Shown: positions 1-6,197 of the stretch, one piece after another
Layout of the letters: each line of letters starts with the position of its first letter
Position numbering within the stretch: the stretch's first letter is position 1
Assembly: GCA_013813675.1 (NCBI GenBank)
Contig: JACCRH010000217.1
Span: 1 to 8,078 of the forward strand
Direction: 5' to 3'
DNA length: 8,078 bases
Origin: Gemmatimonadales bacterium
Lineage (GTDB): Bacteria > Gemmatimonadota > Gemmatimonadetes > Gemmatimonadales > GWC2-71-9
The notes under the pieces: model-generated
Databases searched by the model: none
What the model was told of the DNA's origin: nothing
Seen by the model: the letters and a program-made list of their open reading frames with translations, nothing else
Made by a program: the position numbers and the translations under genes

Positions 1-85
1 GGCTTGCGGCATTTGACGTTTGAGACACTGGACCCCTGAGCGAGCCGCTCCACGGCGAGCTCCCACAAGCTCCAATACCTTGGAA

Positions 86-91
86 AAGGAG
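86..91 (+). promoter_or_regulatory. Strong Shine-Dalgarno site of the small lipoprotein gene
   Basis: AAGGAG lies five bases before the ATG at 97, within AAAGGAGATCAC, which matches the anti-Shine-Dalgarno end of 16S rRNA closely. It fixes the start of the lipoprotein gene. It is the clearest ribosome binding site on the plus strand of this window; most other genes here lack one and rely on overlap with the gene before. Confidence 0.8.
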
Positions 92-96
92 ATCAC

Positions 97-297
97 ATGA
101 AGCGCGCATCCTGGATTCTCGGCTCGATGGCAGCCTTATTGGTAGGCGCCTGCGGGGGAGGTTCCCCTCGTGACGACGCCGGAGGCACGGAGACGGGCAG
201 CCCGGGCATGATGAGCGACACCGCCCCGGCTGCTGGTGCGATGGACACTGCCCTGAGCGATACGACCACCGCGACCACGGACACCACCACCCGATAA
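97..297 (+). CDS. Small Thr/Asp-rich lipoprotein
   Basis: This 66-residue protein carries a lipoprotein signal peptide. It has a basic start (MKR), a hydrophobic stretch (about residues 5-16) and a lipobox LVGAC with the modified cysteine at residue 19. The mature part is only about 48 residues, begins with a Gly/Ser linker and ends in a low-complexity tail of Thr, Asp and Ala (about residues 50-66). No enzymatic domain is possible at this size; a surface-anchored or periplasmic spacer-like lipoprotein is the best description. The residue after the cysteine is Gly, so there is no Asp retention signal, and in a Lol-type system it would go to the outer membrane. The start is supported by a strong ribosome binding site. 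No close family is recognised. The gene seems to stand alone, because a 106-base non-coding gap follows. Confidence 0.75.
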   Translation: MKRASWILGSMAALLVGACGGGSPRDDAGGTETGSPGMMSDTAPAAGAMDTALSDTTTATTDTTTR

Positions 298-313
298 GTC
301 AGCCAAGCGCGGT

Positions 314-332
314 CGGACCCCTCAGGGGGCCG
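314..332 (+). terminator. Possible weak terminator hairpin after the small lipoprotein gene
   Basis: An imperfect hairpin: CCCC (318-321), loop TCA, GGGG (325-328), then one A/G mismatch and three more pairs (314-316 with 330-332). It starts 17 bases after the stop codon of the small lipoprotein gene. There is no T-run after it, so a classical Rho-independent terminator is not shown. It may be a transcript 3' end stabiliser or chance structure in GC-rich DNA. Confidence 0.3.
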
Positions 333-339
333 GCCGCCG

Positions 340-353
340 CCAGGTGTACCTGG
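340..353. repeat. Short palindrome CCAGGT-GT-ACCTGG (operator-like)
   Basis: Two perfect 6-base inverted arms are separated by GT in the gap between the two lipoprotein genes. They lie about 17 bases upstream of the proposed -35 box at 370-375. The size and position would fit a dimeric regulator's binding site. A single 6-base inverted repeat is not rare in such DNA, and no regulator gene is adjacent, so this is only a candidate. Confidence 0.25.
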
Positions 354-369
354 TGCAGGCCTCGCTGGT

Positions 370-398
370 TTGGAGTCGCGCGGCTCGCCGCCTATCTT
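370..398 (+). promoter_or_regulatory. Candidate sigma-70-type promoter, possibly giving a leaderless mRNA
   Basis: A -35-like TTGGAG (370-375) and a -10-like TATCTT (393-398) are separated by exactly 17 bases; each hexamer matches the consensus at four of six positions. The -10 box ends only five bases before the ATG at 404, so the expected transcription start falls on or next to the start codon. No well-placed Shine-Dalgarno sequence is present (the only purine run, AGGG at 399-402, is too close to the ATG). The arrangement fits a leaderless transcript for the lipoprotein-hydrolase pair. It is read by eye only. Confidence 0.4.
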
Positions 399-403
399 AG
401 GGC

Positions 404-895
404 ATGTCGCACCGGCCTTGGCTCGCGTCACTTCTCGTCCTTGCGGCGAGCTGCGATCGTCCCGCCGGCGGCGTGCCCCCGACCTGTGGCATGGCCGCTC
501 TGGCCGGGGCCACCAACCTCCTCGAGCAATTCACCATTCCCAATCAGACCCTGGCCGCGCCACCCGGCGCGCTGCCGGAACGGACCGTGGCCCGGGTGGT
601 GGCCGACGGCGCGTTTCCCGCAGTGGTCGGCCGGACCGATTCCTTGCTGGTGATCGGAATGGAAGGTACGCCGCCCCCTACCACCAAGCCGGGGTTCGGT
701 GTGTTGGTGGTGGACCCGCAGGAGCGAGTGATCGGCGTGATGGTGTACGAAGGCGATCCCATCCCCGGCGCACCCAGACTGGGCCAGGTATCGGTGGCAG
801 GCGGTTCCATCCCGCTGATCGGCGTTCAGGTCGATCCCGCGAAGATCGCCGACCCCAGGTGCCCTTCCCTCTTTCCCGATTCGATCATCCGGTGA
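404..895 (+). CDS. Lipoprotein of unknown function
   Basis: This 163-residue protein has a short lipoprotein signal peptide: MSHR, a hydrophobic core (about residues 6-15) and a lipobox LAASC with the lipid-modified cysteine at residue 17. Asp follows the cysteine (position +2), which in Enterobacteria is an inner-membrane retention signal; whether this holds in this lineage is unknown. The mature domain (about residues 28-163) is rich in beta-forming segments such as SLLVIGME, GFGVLVVD and VIGVMVYEG, and two further cysteines (28 and 153) near its ends could form a disulfide. I do not recognise the family. The final bases overlap the start of the next gene (GTGA at 892-895), so the two are probably co-translated. 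It may assist or anchor a process using the downstream hydrolase, but nothing in the sequence shows that link directly. Confidence 0.75.
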   Translation: MSHRPWLASLLVLAASCDRPAGGVPPTCGMAALAGATNLLEQFTIPNQTLAAPPGALPERTVARVVADGAFPAVVGRTDSLLVIGMEGTPPPTTKPGFGVLVVDPQERVIGVMVYEGDPIPGAPRLGQVSVAGGSIPLIGVQVDPAKIADPRCPSLFPDSIIR

Positions 896-1635
896 GCGCT
901 CCCCGGATCGGGCTCGGCGGCGTGGTGAGGGGCTGGGATGGCATGGAGCGAACCGGTCTCAATTCGGGGTATCTGCGCTCGGTCAGTCTGGCGGGAGGGG
1001 TCCCGCTCATCCTCAGCCCCCTCATCGGACCCTCATACGCCGCGCGGGCCCTCGACGGGGTGGACGGGCTCGTCCTCACCGGCGGCGAGGACGTCGATCC
1101 CGCCTGGTATAACGCCGATCGTTCTCCACTGCTCGATCCGCCGAGCCGGGAACGGGACCTTTTCGAGCTGGCGCTCTTCGCCGCGGCCCGCCAGCGGGGG
1201 GTTCCGATCCTCGGCATCTGCCGTGGCATCCAGCTCATCAACGTGGCCTTGGGCGGCACGCTCTACCAGGACCTGCCGTCCGAGCGCCCGGGGCCGGTGA
1301 ACCACAACCCGGCCGGCTCCCGTACCGATCGCAGCCACGCGATCCGGCTCGCGGCCGAAAGCCTTACGGCCGAGGCCCTGGGCGCCGAGAGGACCCAGGT
1401 GAATTCCTTCCATCACCAGGGCATCCGAGATCTAGCCCCGCGCCTCATCGCCACGGGGTGGAGCGAGGACGACCTGATCGAAGCGGTGGAGGGGATGGAG
1501 GGGGAGCCCTGGCTGCTCGCGGTCCAATGGCATCCGGAGGAGATGCACGCCGATGCTGGCGCGCCCGAGCGCGGCCTTTTCAAGGCGCTGGTGGAGCGGG
1601 CCGGCGCGGCCGCAGCCGTCTCAGTGGATTCCTAG
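892..1635 (+). CDS. Gamma-glutamyl-gamma-aminobutyrate hydrolase-like (peptidase C26) class I amidotransferase
   Basis: A 247-residue cytosolic hydrolase of the PuuD-like branch of the class I glutamine amidotransferase fold. These enzymes cleave gamma-glutamyl amide bonds, e.g. gamma-glutamyl-GABA in putrescine breakdown. Visible signatures are IGLGG near the N-terminus, the LTGGEDVDP loop (about residues 62-70), the nucleophile elbow GICRG with Cys110, the following QLINVALGGTLYQDL typical of this family, the NSFHHQG segment, and VQWHPEE with His214 and Glu216 completing the triad. Length is normal for the family. The start is the GTG at 892, overlapping the TGA of the lipoprotein gene; there is no Shine-Dalgarno site, so translation is probably coupled. 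The frame stays open back to 370, but that upstream part is Arg/Gly-rich shadow of the lipoprotein gene. No other putrescine or polyamine genes are nearby, so the substrate cannot be assigned. The 3' end overlaps the convergent gene by 15 bases. Confidence 0.88.
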   Translation: MSAPRIGLGGVVRGWDGMERTGLNSGYLRSVSLAGGVPLILSPLIGPSYAARALDGVDGLVLTGGEDVDPAWYNADRSPLLDPPSRERDLFELALFAAARQRGVPILGICRGIQLINVALGGTLYQDLPSERPGPVNHNPAGSRTDRSHAIRLAAESLTAEALGAERTQVNSFHHQGIRDLAPRLIATGWSEDDLIEAVEGMEGEPWLLAVQWHPEEMHADAGAPERGLFKALVERAGAAAAVSVDS

Positions 1636-2334
1636 GTCACGGAGAGCGCGTTCCGTTGCGGTTCTGGCGGCGGGAAAGAACACCCGGTCGCTCACGCCGT
1701 TGAGCGCGCTTCGCACCGCGGGAAAGCGTTCGGCGGCGGTGCGGAGGACAGCCACGAGACCGTACTCGTTCGCCAGCGCGTGGTCCGACGCCATTCCGAA
1801 TCCCCGCCGTCCCAGCGCATCGTAGTAGCTCACGTCCGGTCCGCCTTTTCGCAGCCGGCGCGCCGCGATATAATCGGGAAACAGGCCCGCGAGCCAGAGG
1901 GAGTAGTTGCCGAGGTGTACCATGACTCGGAATCTGCGGTCGCCTTCGGTGGACTCGAGGTCGGTGAGGATGTCCACCAAGTACTGGTGCCGCTGGTCGT
2001 CGTGCCGGTCGATCCGCCACGCCCGGTCCCGCTCCCCGAAGTCCAGCAGCAGGGCGGCCAGGTAGTCGGCCAGGTCACGATCGTCGATTCCGGCATGCCG
2101 CAGGGAGTGTCGGACCATCACATAGAAGAACAGGGTCTCGGACGGCACCAGCATCGTACGCACCGTCAGCAGCCGTTCGAGCAGCTCGGGCGCGTCGAGC
2201 AGCGGGTCAGGACCTTCCGCGGCCAGGCGACGCTCCAGCGACGCCCGCCGATGCGCGGAGCCCCGGCTCAGGAGGAGGATCACCAGTTGGAGGTCCGCCG
2301 CGGTCAGGCGGCCCCGCGCATTGGCCCGGATCAT
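1621..2334 (-). CDS. Conserved-looking hypothetical protein, soluble and mainly helical
   Basis: A 237-residue protein that I do not recognise. It has no signal peptide, no clear membrane segment and no known catalytic motif. It is rich in Arg, Leu, Asp and Ala and looks mostly alpha-helical. Distinctive stretches are SETLFFYVMVRHSLRHAG (about residue 65), a charged middle (RDRAWRIDRHDDQRHQYLVD), MVHLGNYSLWLAGLFPDYI (about residue 138), VSYYDALGRRGFGMASDHA and a C-terminal helical region. The aromatic and Gly-containing central part reads as genuine protein, unlike the Arg/Pro/Ala-rich shadows. The ATG at 2334 is backed by a good minus-strand ribosome binding site (GGAAGGA, six bases upstream). 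The gene ends 15 bases inside the convergent hydrolase gene, and its start codon shares two bases with the start codon of the divergent kinase gene. Its position beside a signalling kinase may be only genomic packing; no functional link is shown. Confidence 0.7.
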   Translation of the reverse strand: MIRANARGRLTAADLQLVILLLSRGSAHRRASLERRLAAEGPDPLLDAPELLERLLTVRTMLVPSETLFFYVMVRHSLRHAGIDDRDLADYLAALLLDFGERDRAWRIDRHDDQRHQYLVDILTDLESTEGDRRFRVMVHLGNYSLWLAGLFPDYIAARRLRKGGPDVSYYDALGRRGFGMASDHALANEYGLVAVLRTAAERFPAVRSALNGVSDRVFFPAARTATERALRDLGIH

Positions 2335-4330
2335 GGATAATCCTTCCGCGGTAGACGACCTGGCTCCTCTGCGCCGGGTGATCGCGTTCGGCCAGGAGCT
2401 CGCCGGGACCCTGCGTCGGGCCTCGGTCGTGGACGCGCTGCTGCGTCACGTGCGCGACAACTTCGCCCCCAGCGAGATCGCGCTTTCCCTCTTTCATCAC
2501 GACGTCGATGCCAGGGACAGCCTGCACGCCTGGCCCACTCGCGGACCTGACCGCCAGCCGCTGTTGGAGCAGGCCTCGAGAACCGGGGCCCTGCTGTTCG
2601 CCGACGGCCTCGAACCGCTGCTCCGCGACGGGGGCCTTCCGCCCCAGCCCGAGACCGCGGGAAGTTGGCTCTTCGCACCACTGATTGCTAAAGGGAGAGT
2701 AACCGGGGCAATCGCCGTACGCGGTGAGCCCGGTCGCTACACCCCCCCGGACCTCGCCCTGCTCGAGGGCCTGGTGAGCCAGGCGAGCATCGCTCTCGAA
2801 AGCGCTCGTCTGGTGGACCTGCACGACGACGGCCGGCGGTCCTGGCAGGAGGTGGTGGACGCCATCTCGCCCGCGCTCTGCATCGTGGATCGGGGAGGCC
2901 GGATCCGCCGGGCCAACCTGGCCTTTGCCGACCTCGTCAATGCCCCGCCCGCCAGCCTGATCGGTAGGCCCTGGCAGGCATTTGCACCGCCCGAGTGGGC
3001 TACCGAGCTCCAGCGGGCGCTGGACCAGCAAGGAGCGGGCCGCGAGGTAGAGCTCCGCACCGGGGAACGGACCTATGCGGTTACCGCGGTGCCGATCACC
3101 AGCACGGACCGCTCCGCGGTGGTGCTGCTCTTCGACGACCAGACCGAGCGCAGGCGGCTGCAGGACCAGTTGATCCAGTCGGAGAAGATGTCGGCCATCG
3201 GGCAGCTCATTGCCGGCATTGCCCACGATCTCAACAACCCCCTGGCTTCGGTGGTGGGGTTCGCCGACTACCTCACCGAGGTGCCCAATATCCCGCCGCA
3301 GCTCCGAGAGCCGCTCACCGTCATCCAGGAGGAAGCGGAGCGGGCGTCGAATATCGTAAAGAATCTGCTGAGCTTTGCGCGGAAGCAGGAACACCAGCGG
3401 CGGCCGACCGCCCTGAAACCCCTGCTCGATGCCACATTTCTGTTGCTCCGGAACAACCTCATGGCCTACCGGGTGGAGGCCAGCCTCGAGATCGAGCCCG
3501 ACCTTCCCATGCCGGACATCGATCCCAACCAGATCCAGCAGGTCTTCGTCAACCTCATCAACAACGCGGCGCAGGCGATTGCCAGCACCGGGCGCCCCGG
3601 TACGGTGGTCGTGCGCGCGCGGCGCTGGCTCGACGGCGTGGCGGTGGACGTGGCCGACGACGGGCCCGGCATGTCGGAGGCGCTGGCGGCGCAGGTGTTC
3701 GAGCCGTTCTTCACGACCAAGCCGGAGGGCGAGGGCACCGGACTGGGGCTTTCGATCAGCCAGGGAATCGTGCGCGAGCACGGCGGCCGTATCATGCTGT
3801 CGAGCGAAGAGGAGCACGGCTCGGTCTTCACCGTACAGCTTCCCCTCGCGACCCGGCCGCCGGCCCCGGTGCCGGACGCCGATCAGCGAGTACCCACCAA
3901 GCGCCTCCGGGTCCTGGTGGTGGACGACGAGCCCCACATCCTCCACTACATGCGCGCAACGCTGGAGGCCTGGGGCCACATTCCCGTGGTGGCGAGTGAC
4001 GGGGCGGAGGCGCTCGCGGTGGCGGCGGACGCCCCGTTCGACCTGGTGATCTCCGACCTCAGGATGCCGCGGCTCAGCGGGCGGGAATTCTACGAGGAGC
4101 TGGCCCGTCGGCGGCCCCAGCTCGCGGCGCGCCTGGTCTTCAGCACCGGCGACACCGTCCGGGGTGACACCTTGGCCTTCCTCGAATCGCTCGACCGCCC
4201 CTACCTGCACAAGCCGTTCAGCTTGGCGGAGCTTCGGAGCCTGCTCGGCGAAGTCGCCCGGGACAGCGGCCCCTACGTCCGCCGCCGCGACAGCGGCAGC
4301 CGGCCGGTCGAAGCCCTTCCCGAGACGTGA
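2333..4330 (+). CDS. Hybrid sensor histidine kinase (GAF-PAS-HisKA-HATPase-REC)
   Basis: A 665-residue cytosolic hybrid two-component kinase. Domains in order: a GAF-like sensor (about 25-158), PAS (about 172-272), HisKA with H-box IAGIAHDLNNPL and phospho-acceptor His298, HATPase_c with N-box NLINNAAQA (Asn411), G1 DDGPG (442-446), F-box FEPFFTTK and G2 GEGTGLGLS (466-474), then a C-terminal receiver (about 527-640). The receiver has the acidic pair Asp531/Asp532, phospho-acceptor Asp575 (SDLRMP), Thr605 and Lys627 (HKPF). All catalytic residues are present, so autophosphorylation and His-to-Asp transfer are expected. There is no transmembrane segment or signal peptide, so it senses a cytosolic ligand or redox cue through GAF/PAS. 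The receiver is terminal and no DNA-binding output domain follows. The start is ATG 2333; an in-frame TTG at 2321 is a less likely alternative, and neither has a clear ribosome binding site. It overlaps the next gene by GTGA (4327-4330) and so heads a glycosyltransferase operon. Confidence 0.93.
   Translation: MDNPSAVDDLAPLRRVIAFGQELAGTLRRASVVDALLRHVRDNFAPSEIALSLFHHDVDARDSLHAWPTRGPDRQPLLEQASRTGALLFADGLEPLLRDGGLPPQPETAGSWLFAPLIAKGRVTGAIAVRGEPGRYTPPDLALLEGLVSQASIALESARLVDLHDDGRRSWQEVVDAISPALCIVDRGGRIRRANLAFADLVNAPPASLIGRPWQAFAPPEWATELQRALDQQGAGREVELRTGERTYAVTAVPITSTDRSAVVLLFDDQTERRRLQDQLIQSEKMSAIGQLIAGIAHDLNNPLASVVGFADYLTEVPNIPPQLREPLTVIQEEAERASNIVKNLLSFARKQEHQRRPTALKPLLDATFLLLRNNLMAYRVEASLEIEPDLPMPDIDPNQIQQVFVNLINNAAQAIASTGRPGTVVVRARRWLDGVAVDVADDGPGMSEALAAQVFEPFFTTKPEGEGTGLGLSISQGIVREHGGRIMLSSEEEHGSVFTVQLPLATRPPAPVPDADQRVPTKRLRVLVVDDEPHILHYMRATLEAWGHIPVVASDGAEALAVAADAPFDLVISDLRMPRLSGREFYEELARRRPQLAARLVFSTGDTVRGDTLAFLESLDRPYLHKPFSLAELRSLLGEVARDSGPYVRRRDSGSRPVEALPET
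2341..2347 (-). promoter_or_regulatory. Shine-Dalgarno site deciding the start of the minus-strand gene
   Basis: Read on the minus strand, GGAAGGA lies six bases before the ATG at 2334-2332. It supports starting the 237-residue protein there rather than at a downstream Met. It sits inside codons 3-5 of the divergent kinase gene, so the same bases serve as coding sequence on one strand and as translation signal on the other. Confidence 0.65.
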
Positions 4331-5409
4331 CCCCGACCGTGGTGCACGTCGCGTCCGGCCGTGAGTGGCGCGGCGGGCAGCGGCAGGTGTGGCTGCTCGC
4401 CCGGGAGCTGCAGCGCGGGGGGTTGACCAACCAGGTCGCGGTGACCGGCGCGGGCACCGAGCTGGCGTTTCGGCTCAAGCACGAGGGGGTCCGGGTACAC
4501 CAGGCGCGCTGGACCGCCGGGCTCGACCCCCGCATGCTCCTGCCGGTCCTGCAGGAGATCCGCGCCGGGGGGGCCCTGCTTCACGCGCACGATGCCCACG
4601 CGGTGACCTTGGCGGGACTCTGTTCCGGCCTGACCCGGGTGCCCCTGGTGGCGACCCGGCGGGTGGATTTTCACCTCCGCCACCGCGGGCTCTGGGGCCG
4701 GGCCTCCCGAATCATCGCGATCTCCTCCGCGGTCGCCGACGTGCTGGCCGAGGATGGCATTCGAGGCGAACGAATCGTGGTGGTACACTCGGGCATTGAT
4801 CTCGACGCGGCGCGGCAGGCGGAGCCGCTCGGCGTGCGCGAGCGGCTGGGGCTCCCCCCGGAGGCCACGGTGGCATGCACGGTTGGCGCGCTGGTGCCCC
4901 ACAAGGATCACGTCACCCTGATCCACGCGGCCCGCCGCCTGGTGAGCCGTTTCCCCTCCCTCCATTGGGTCATTGCCGGCGAAGGCGAGCTGCGCCCCGT
5001 CCTGGAGTGGCTCGTTGCCGAGCTGGCGCTGGTCGGCCGAGTGCACTTTCTGGGACAGGTCGCCCAACCCCTGCGGGTGATCGCCGATGCCGATCTGTAC
5101 GTCATGAGCAGCCGCGAGGAGGGGCTAGGTACCTCCGTCCTCGATGCCATGGCCCGTGGCATTCCGGTTGCGTCTACCTCGGCGGGTGGCCTTCCCGAGA
5201 TGCTGCATCAGGGGGCCGGAGTGCTGGTTCCACCGCGCAATCCCGAGGCGCTGGCCGGGGCCGTCCAGCGGATCCTCTGCGATCCCGACCTGCGCCGAAG
5301 CCTGGTCGAACGCGCCTCGCGCGTGGTGGAGGAATTCAGCGCGGAACGCATGGCAGCTGAGGTGAGATCGGTGTATCGTTCCTGCGCCCCACTTATTGAC
5401 GGATCATGA
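4327..5409 (+). CDS. GT4-family glycosyltransferase
   Basis: A 360-residue retaining glycosyltransferase of the GT4 / GT-B type, which transfers a sugar from an activated nucleotide donor. The N-terminal acceptor half has the typical opening VVHVASGREWRGGQRQVW (Gly-rich loop, residues 5-22) and a HAHDAH segment (86-91). The C-terminal donor half starts around VGALVPHKDH (186-195, with Lys193), followed by VIAGEGELR (about 215-223), FLGQV, and the donor-binding stretch SSREEGLGTSVLDAMARGIPV. Its E-x7-E signature is here Glu265-x7-Asp273, a conservative change. No membrane segment; it would act at the cytosolic face of the inner membrane. It starts at GTG 4327 overlapping the kinase stop and ends at TGA 5407-5409 overlapping the ATG of the next gene, so it is very probably co-translated with both. 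Donor and acceptor cannot be read from the sequence; an envelope polysaccharide, LPS-like core or glycolipid is the natural guess. Confidence 0.9.
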   Translation: MTPTVVHVASGREWRGGQRQVWLLARELQRGGLTNQVAVTGAGTELAFRLKHEGVRVHQARWTAGLDPRMLLPVLQEIRAGGALLHAHDAHAVTLAGLCSGLTRVPLVATRRVDFHLRHRGLWGRASRIIAISSAVADVLAEDGIRGERIVVVHSGIDLDAARQAEPLGVRERLGLPPEATVACTVGALVPHKDHVTLIHAARRLVSRFPSLHWVIAGEGELRPVLEWLVAELALVGRVHFLGQVAQPLRVIADADLYVMSSREEGLGTSVLDAMARGIPVASTSAGGLPEMLHQGAGVLVPPRNPEALAGAVQRILCDPDLRRSLVERASRVVEEFSAERMAAEVRSVYRSCAPLIDGS

Positions 5410-6197
5410 TTTACGTCTGCATACCGAGCCACAACGAGGCGGCCACGGTCGGCCTCCTCCTCTGGAAGATTCGGCAGGTGTTCGCGGGGTTTCCCCGGGA
5501 GTACCAGCTGCTGGTTCTCGATGACGGATCCACCGATGCGACCGGCGAAGTGCTGGAGCCCTACTCCCGCGTGCTGCCGCTCACCGTGGTCCGTCACGCC
5601 GAGCGCCGGGGCTATGCGTCGTCGGTGCAGGCGCTCTTCCGCGCCGCCCTCGAGCTGACCGACCGACCCAAGCGGGACGCGGCGATCCTCATGCACGCCG
5701 ACTTCACCCACAACCCCCAAGTGATCCCCGACCTGATTCGCCGGATCGAGAGCGGTGCCGACCTGGTGGTCGCCGAGGGCAAGCTGGAAGGCGAGCCGTC
5801 CTGGCAGCACCGCATGCTCCGCCGCTTCGCGCCGCACCTGCTCCGGGGGGCGATAGCGGTGCCCGGCGTCCACGACGTCGTCTCGGGGTTCGCCATCCTT
5901 CGCCTGGTCGCGCTCAGGAACGCGATGCGCAGCCACGGGGAGGCGTTTCTGGTCACTGAGGGGTGGGCCGCGAACGCGGAGCTCTACTGGCGCACCGGGC
6001 GCTACGCCCGCCGGGTGGAGTCGGTGCCTTCGCTCGAGCGGCACGACCTGCGCCAGCGGCCCAGCCGGCTCCAGCCGGCAGACGAAGCGATGAATCTGTG
6101 GCGGGCGCGGTCCAGTCTACGCGCCACCCCGATCGCGCCACCGTCCGAGTCGGTCGCCCGCGACGCGGAACGGCCGGCGGAGGCCGTGTCCTCATGA
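5406..6197 (+). CDS. GT2-family glycosyltransferase, polyprenyl-phosphate mannosyltransferase-like
   Basis: A 263-residue inverting GT-A glycosyltransferase resembling dolichyl/polyprenyl-phosphate sugar synthases. Motifs in order: IPSHNEAATV (6-15), VLDDGSTDATG with Asp39, Asp40 and Asp44 for nucleotide-sugar binding, the metal-binding region LMHADFTHNP (95-104), DVVSGFAILR (157-166), TEGWAANAELYWRTG (184-198) and VESVPSLERHDLRQRPSRL (204-222), which lines up with the EVPI...R..G.SKL end of the polyprenyl-phosphate synthase type. The metal-binding DAD of relatives reads HAD here (His97-Ala98-Asp99), so one acidic residue is replaced while Asp99 is kept. There are no C-terminal membrane helices; the last 40 residues are a polar Ala/Arg/Pro/Ser tail, possibly disordered. 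It is joined by ATGA overlaps to the GT4 gene before it and the DUF3108 gene after it. A likely role is charging a lipid carrier with a sugar used by the same pathway; that is inference. Confidence 0.88.
   Translation: MIYVCIPSHNEAATVGLLLWKIRQVFAGFPREYQLLVLDDGSTDATGEVLEPYSRVLPLTVVRHAERRGYASSVQALFRAALELTDRPKRDAAILMHADFTHNPQVIPDLIRRIESGADLVVAEGKLEGEPSWQHRMLRRFAPHLLRGAIAVPGVHDVVSGFAILRLVALRNAMRSHGEAFLVTEGWAANAELYWRTGRYARRVESVPSLERHDLRQRPSRLQPADEAMNLWRARSSLRATPIAPPSESVARDAERPAEAVSS

Noticed and set aside
13..41. Possible promoter with TTGACG upstream of the first lipoprotein gene
   Set aside because: The -35-like hexamer is good, but 15-19 bases downstream there is no acceptable -10 box (CCTGAGC region), so I do not call it.
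250..296. Imperfect ACC/ACG triplet repeats at the end of the small lipoprotein gene
   Set aside because: These simply encode the Thr/Asp-rich tail; the units are irregular and not a tandem repeat of note.
370..891. Upstream extension of the hydrolase frame
   Set aside because: The region is Arg/Ser/Gly-rich without hydrophobic patterning and coincides with the lipoprotein gene in another frame. Family similarity begins just after GTG 892.
2207..4210. Very long open frame (667 codons) antisense to the kinase
   Set aside because: The composition is Arg/Gly/His/Pro-rich with no domain, and it mirrors the kinase codons. The sense frame contains complete kinase and receiver motifs, so the antisense frame is a GC-driven shadow.
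4273..5067. Antisense frame of 264 codons over the GT4 gene
   Set aside because: It has shadow composition (Gly/Gln/His/Arg) and no motif; the GT4 sense frame is complete.
5208..6044. Antisense frame of 278 codons over the GT4/GT2 junction
   Set aside because: It crosses two well-supported sense genes and lacks recognisable protein features.
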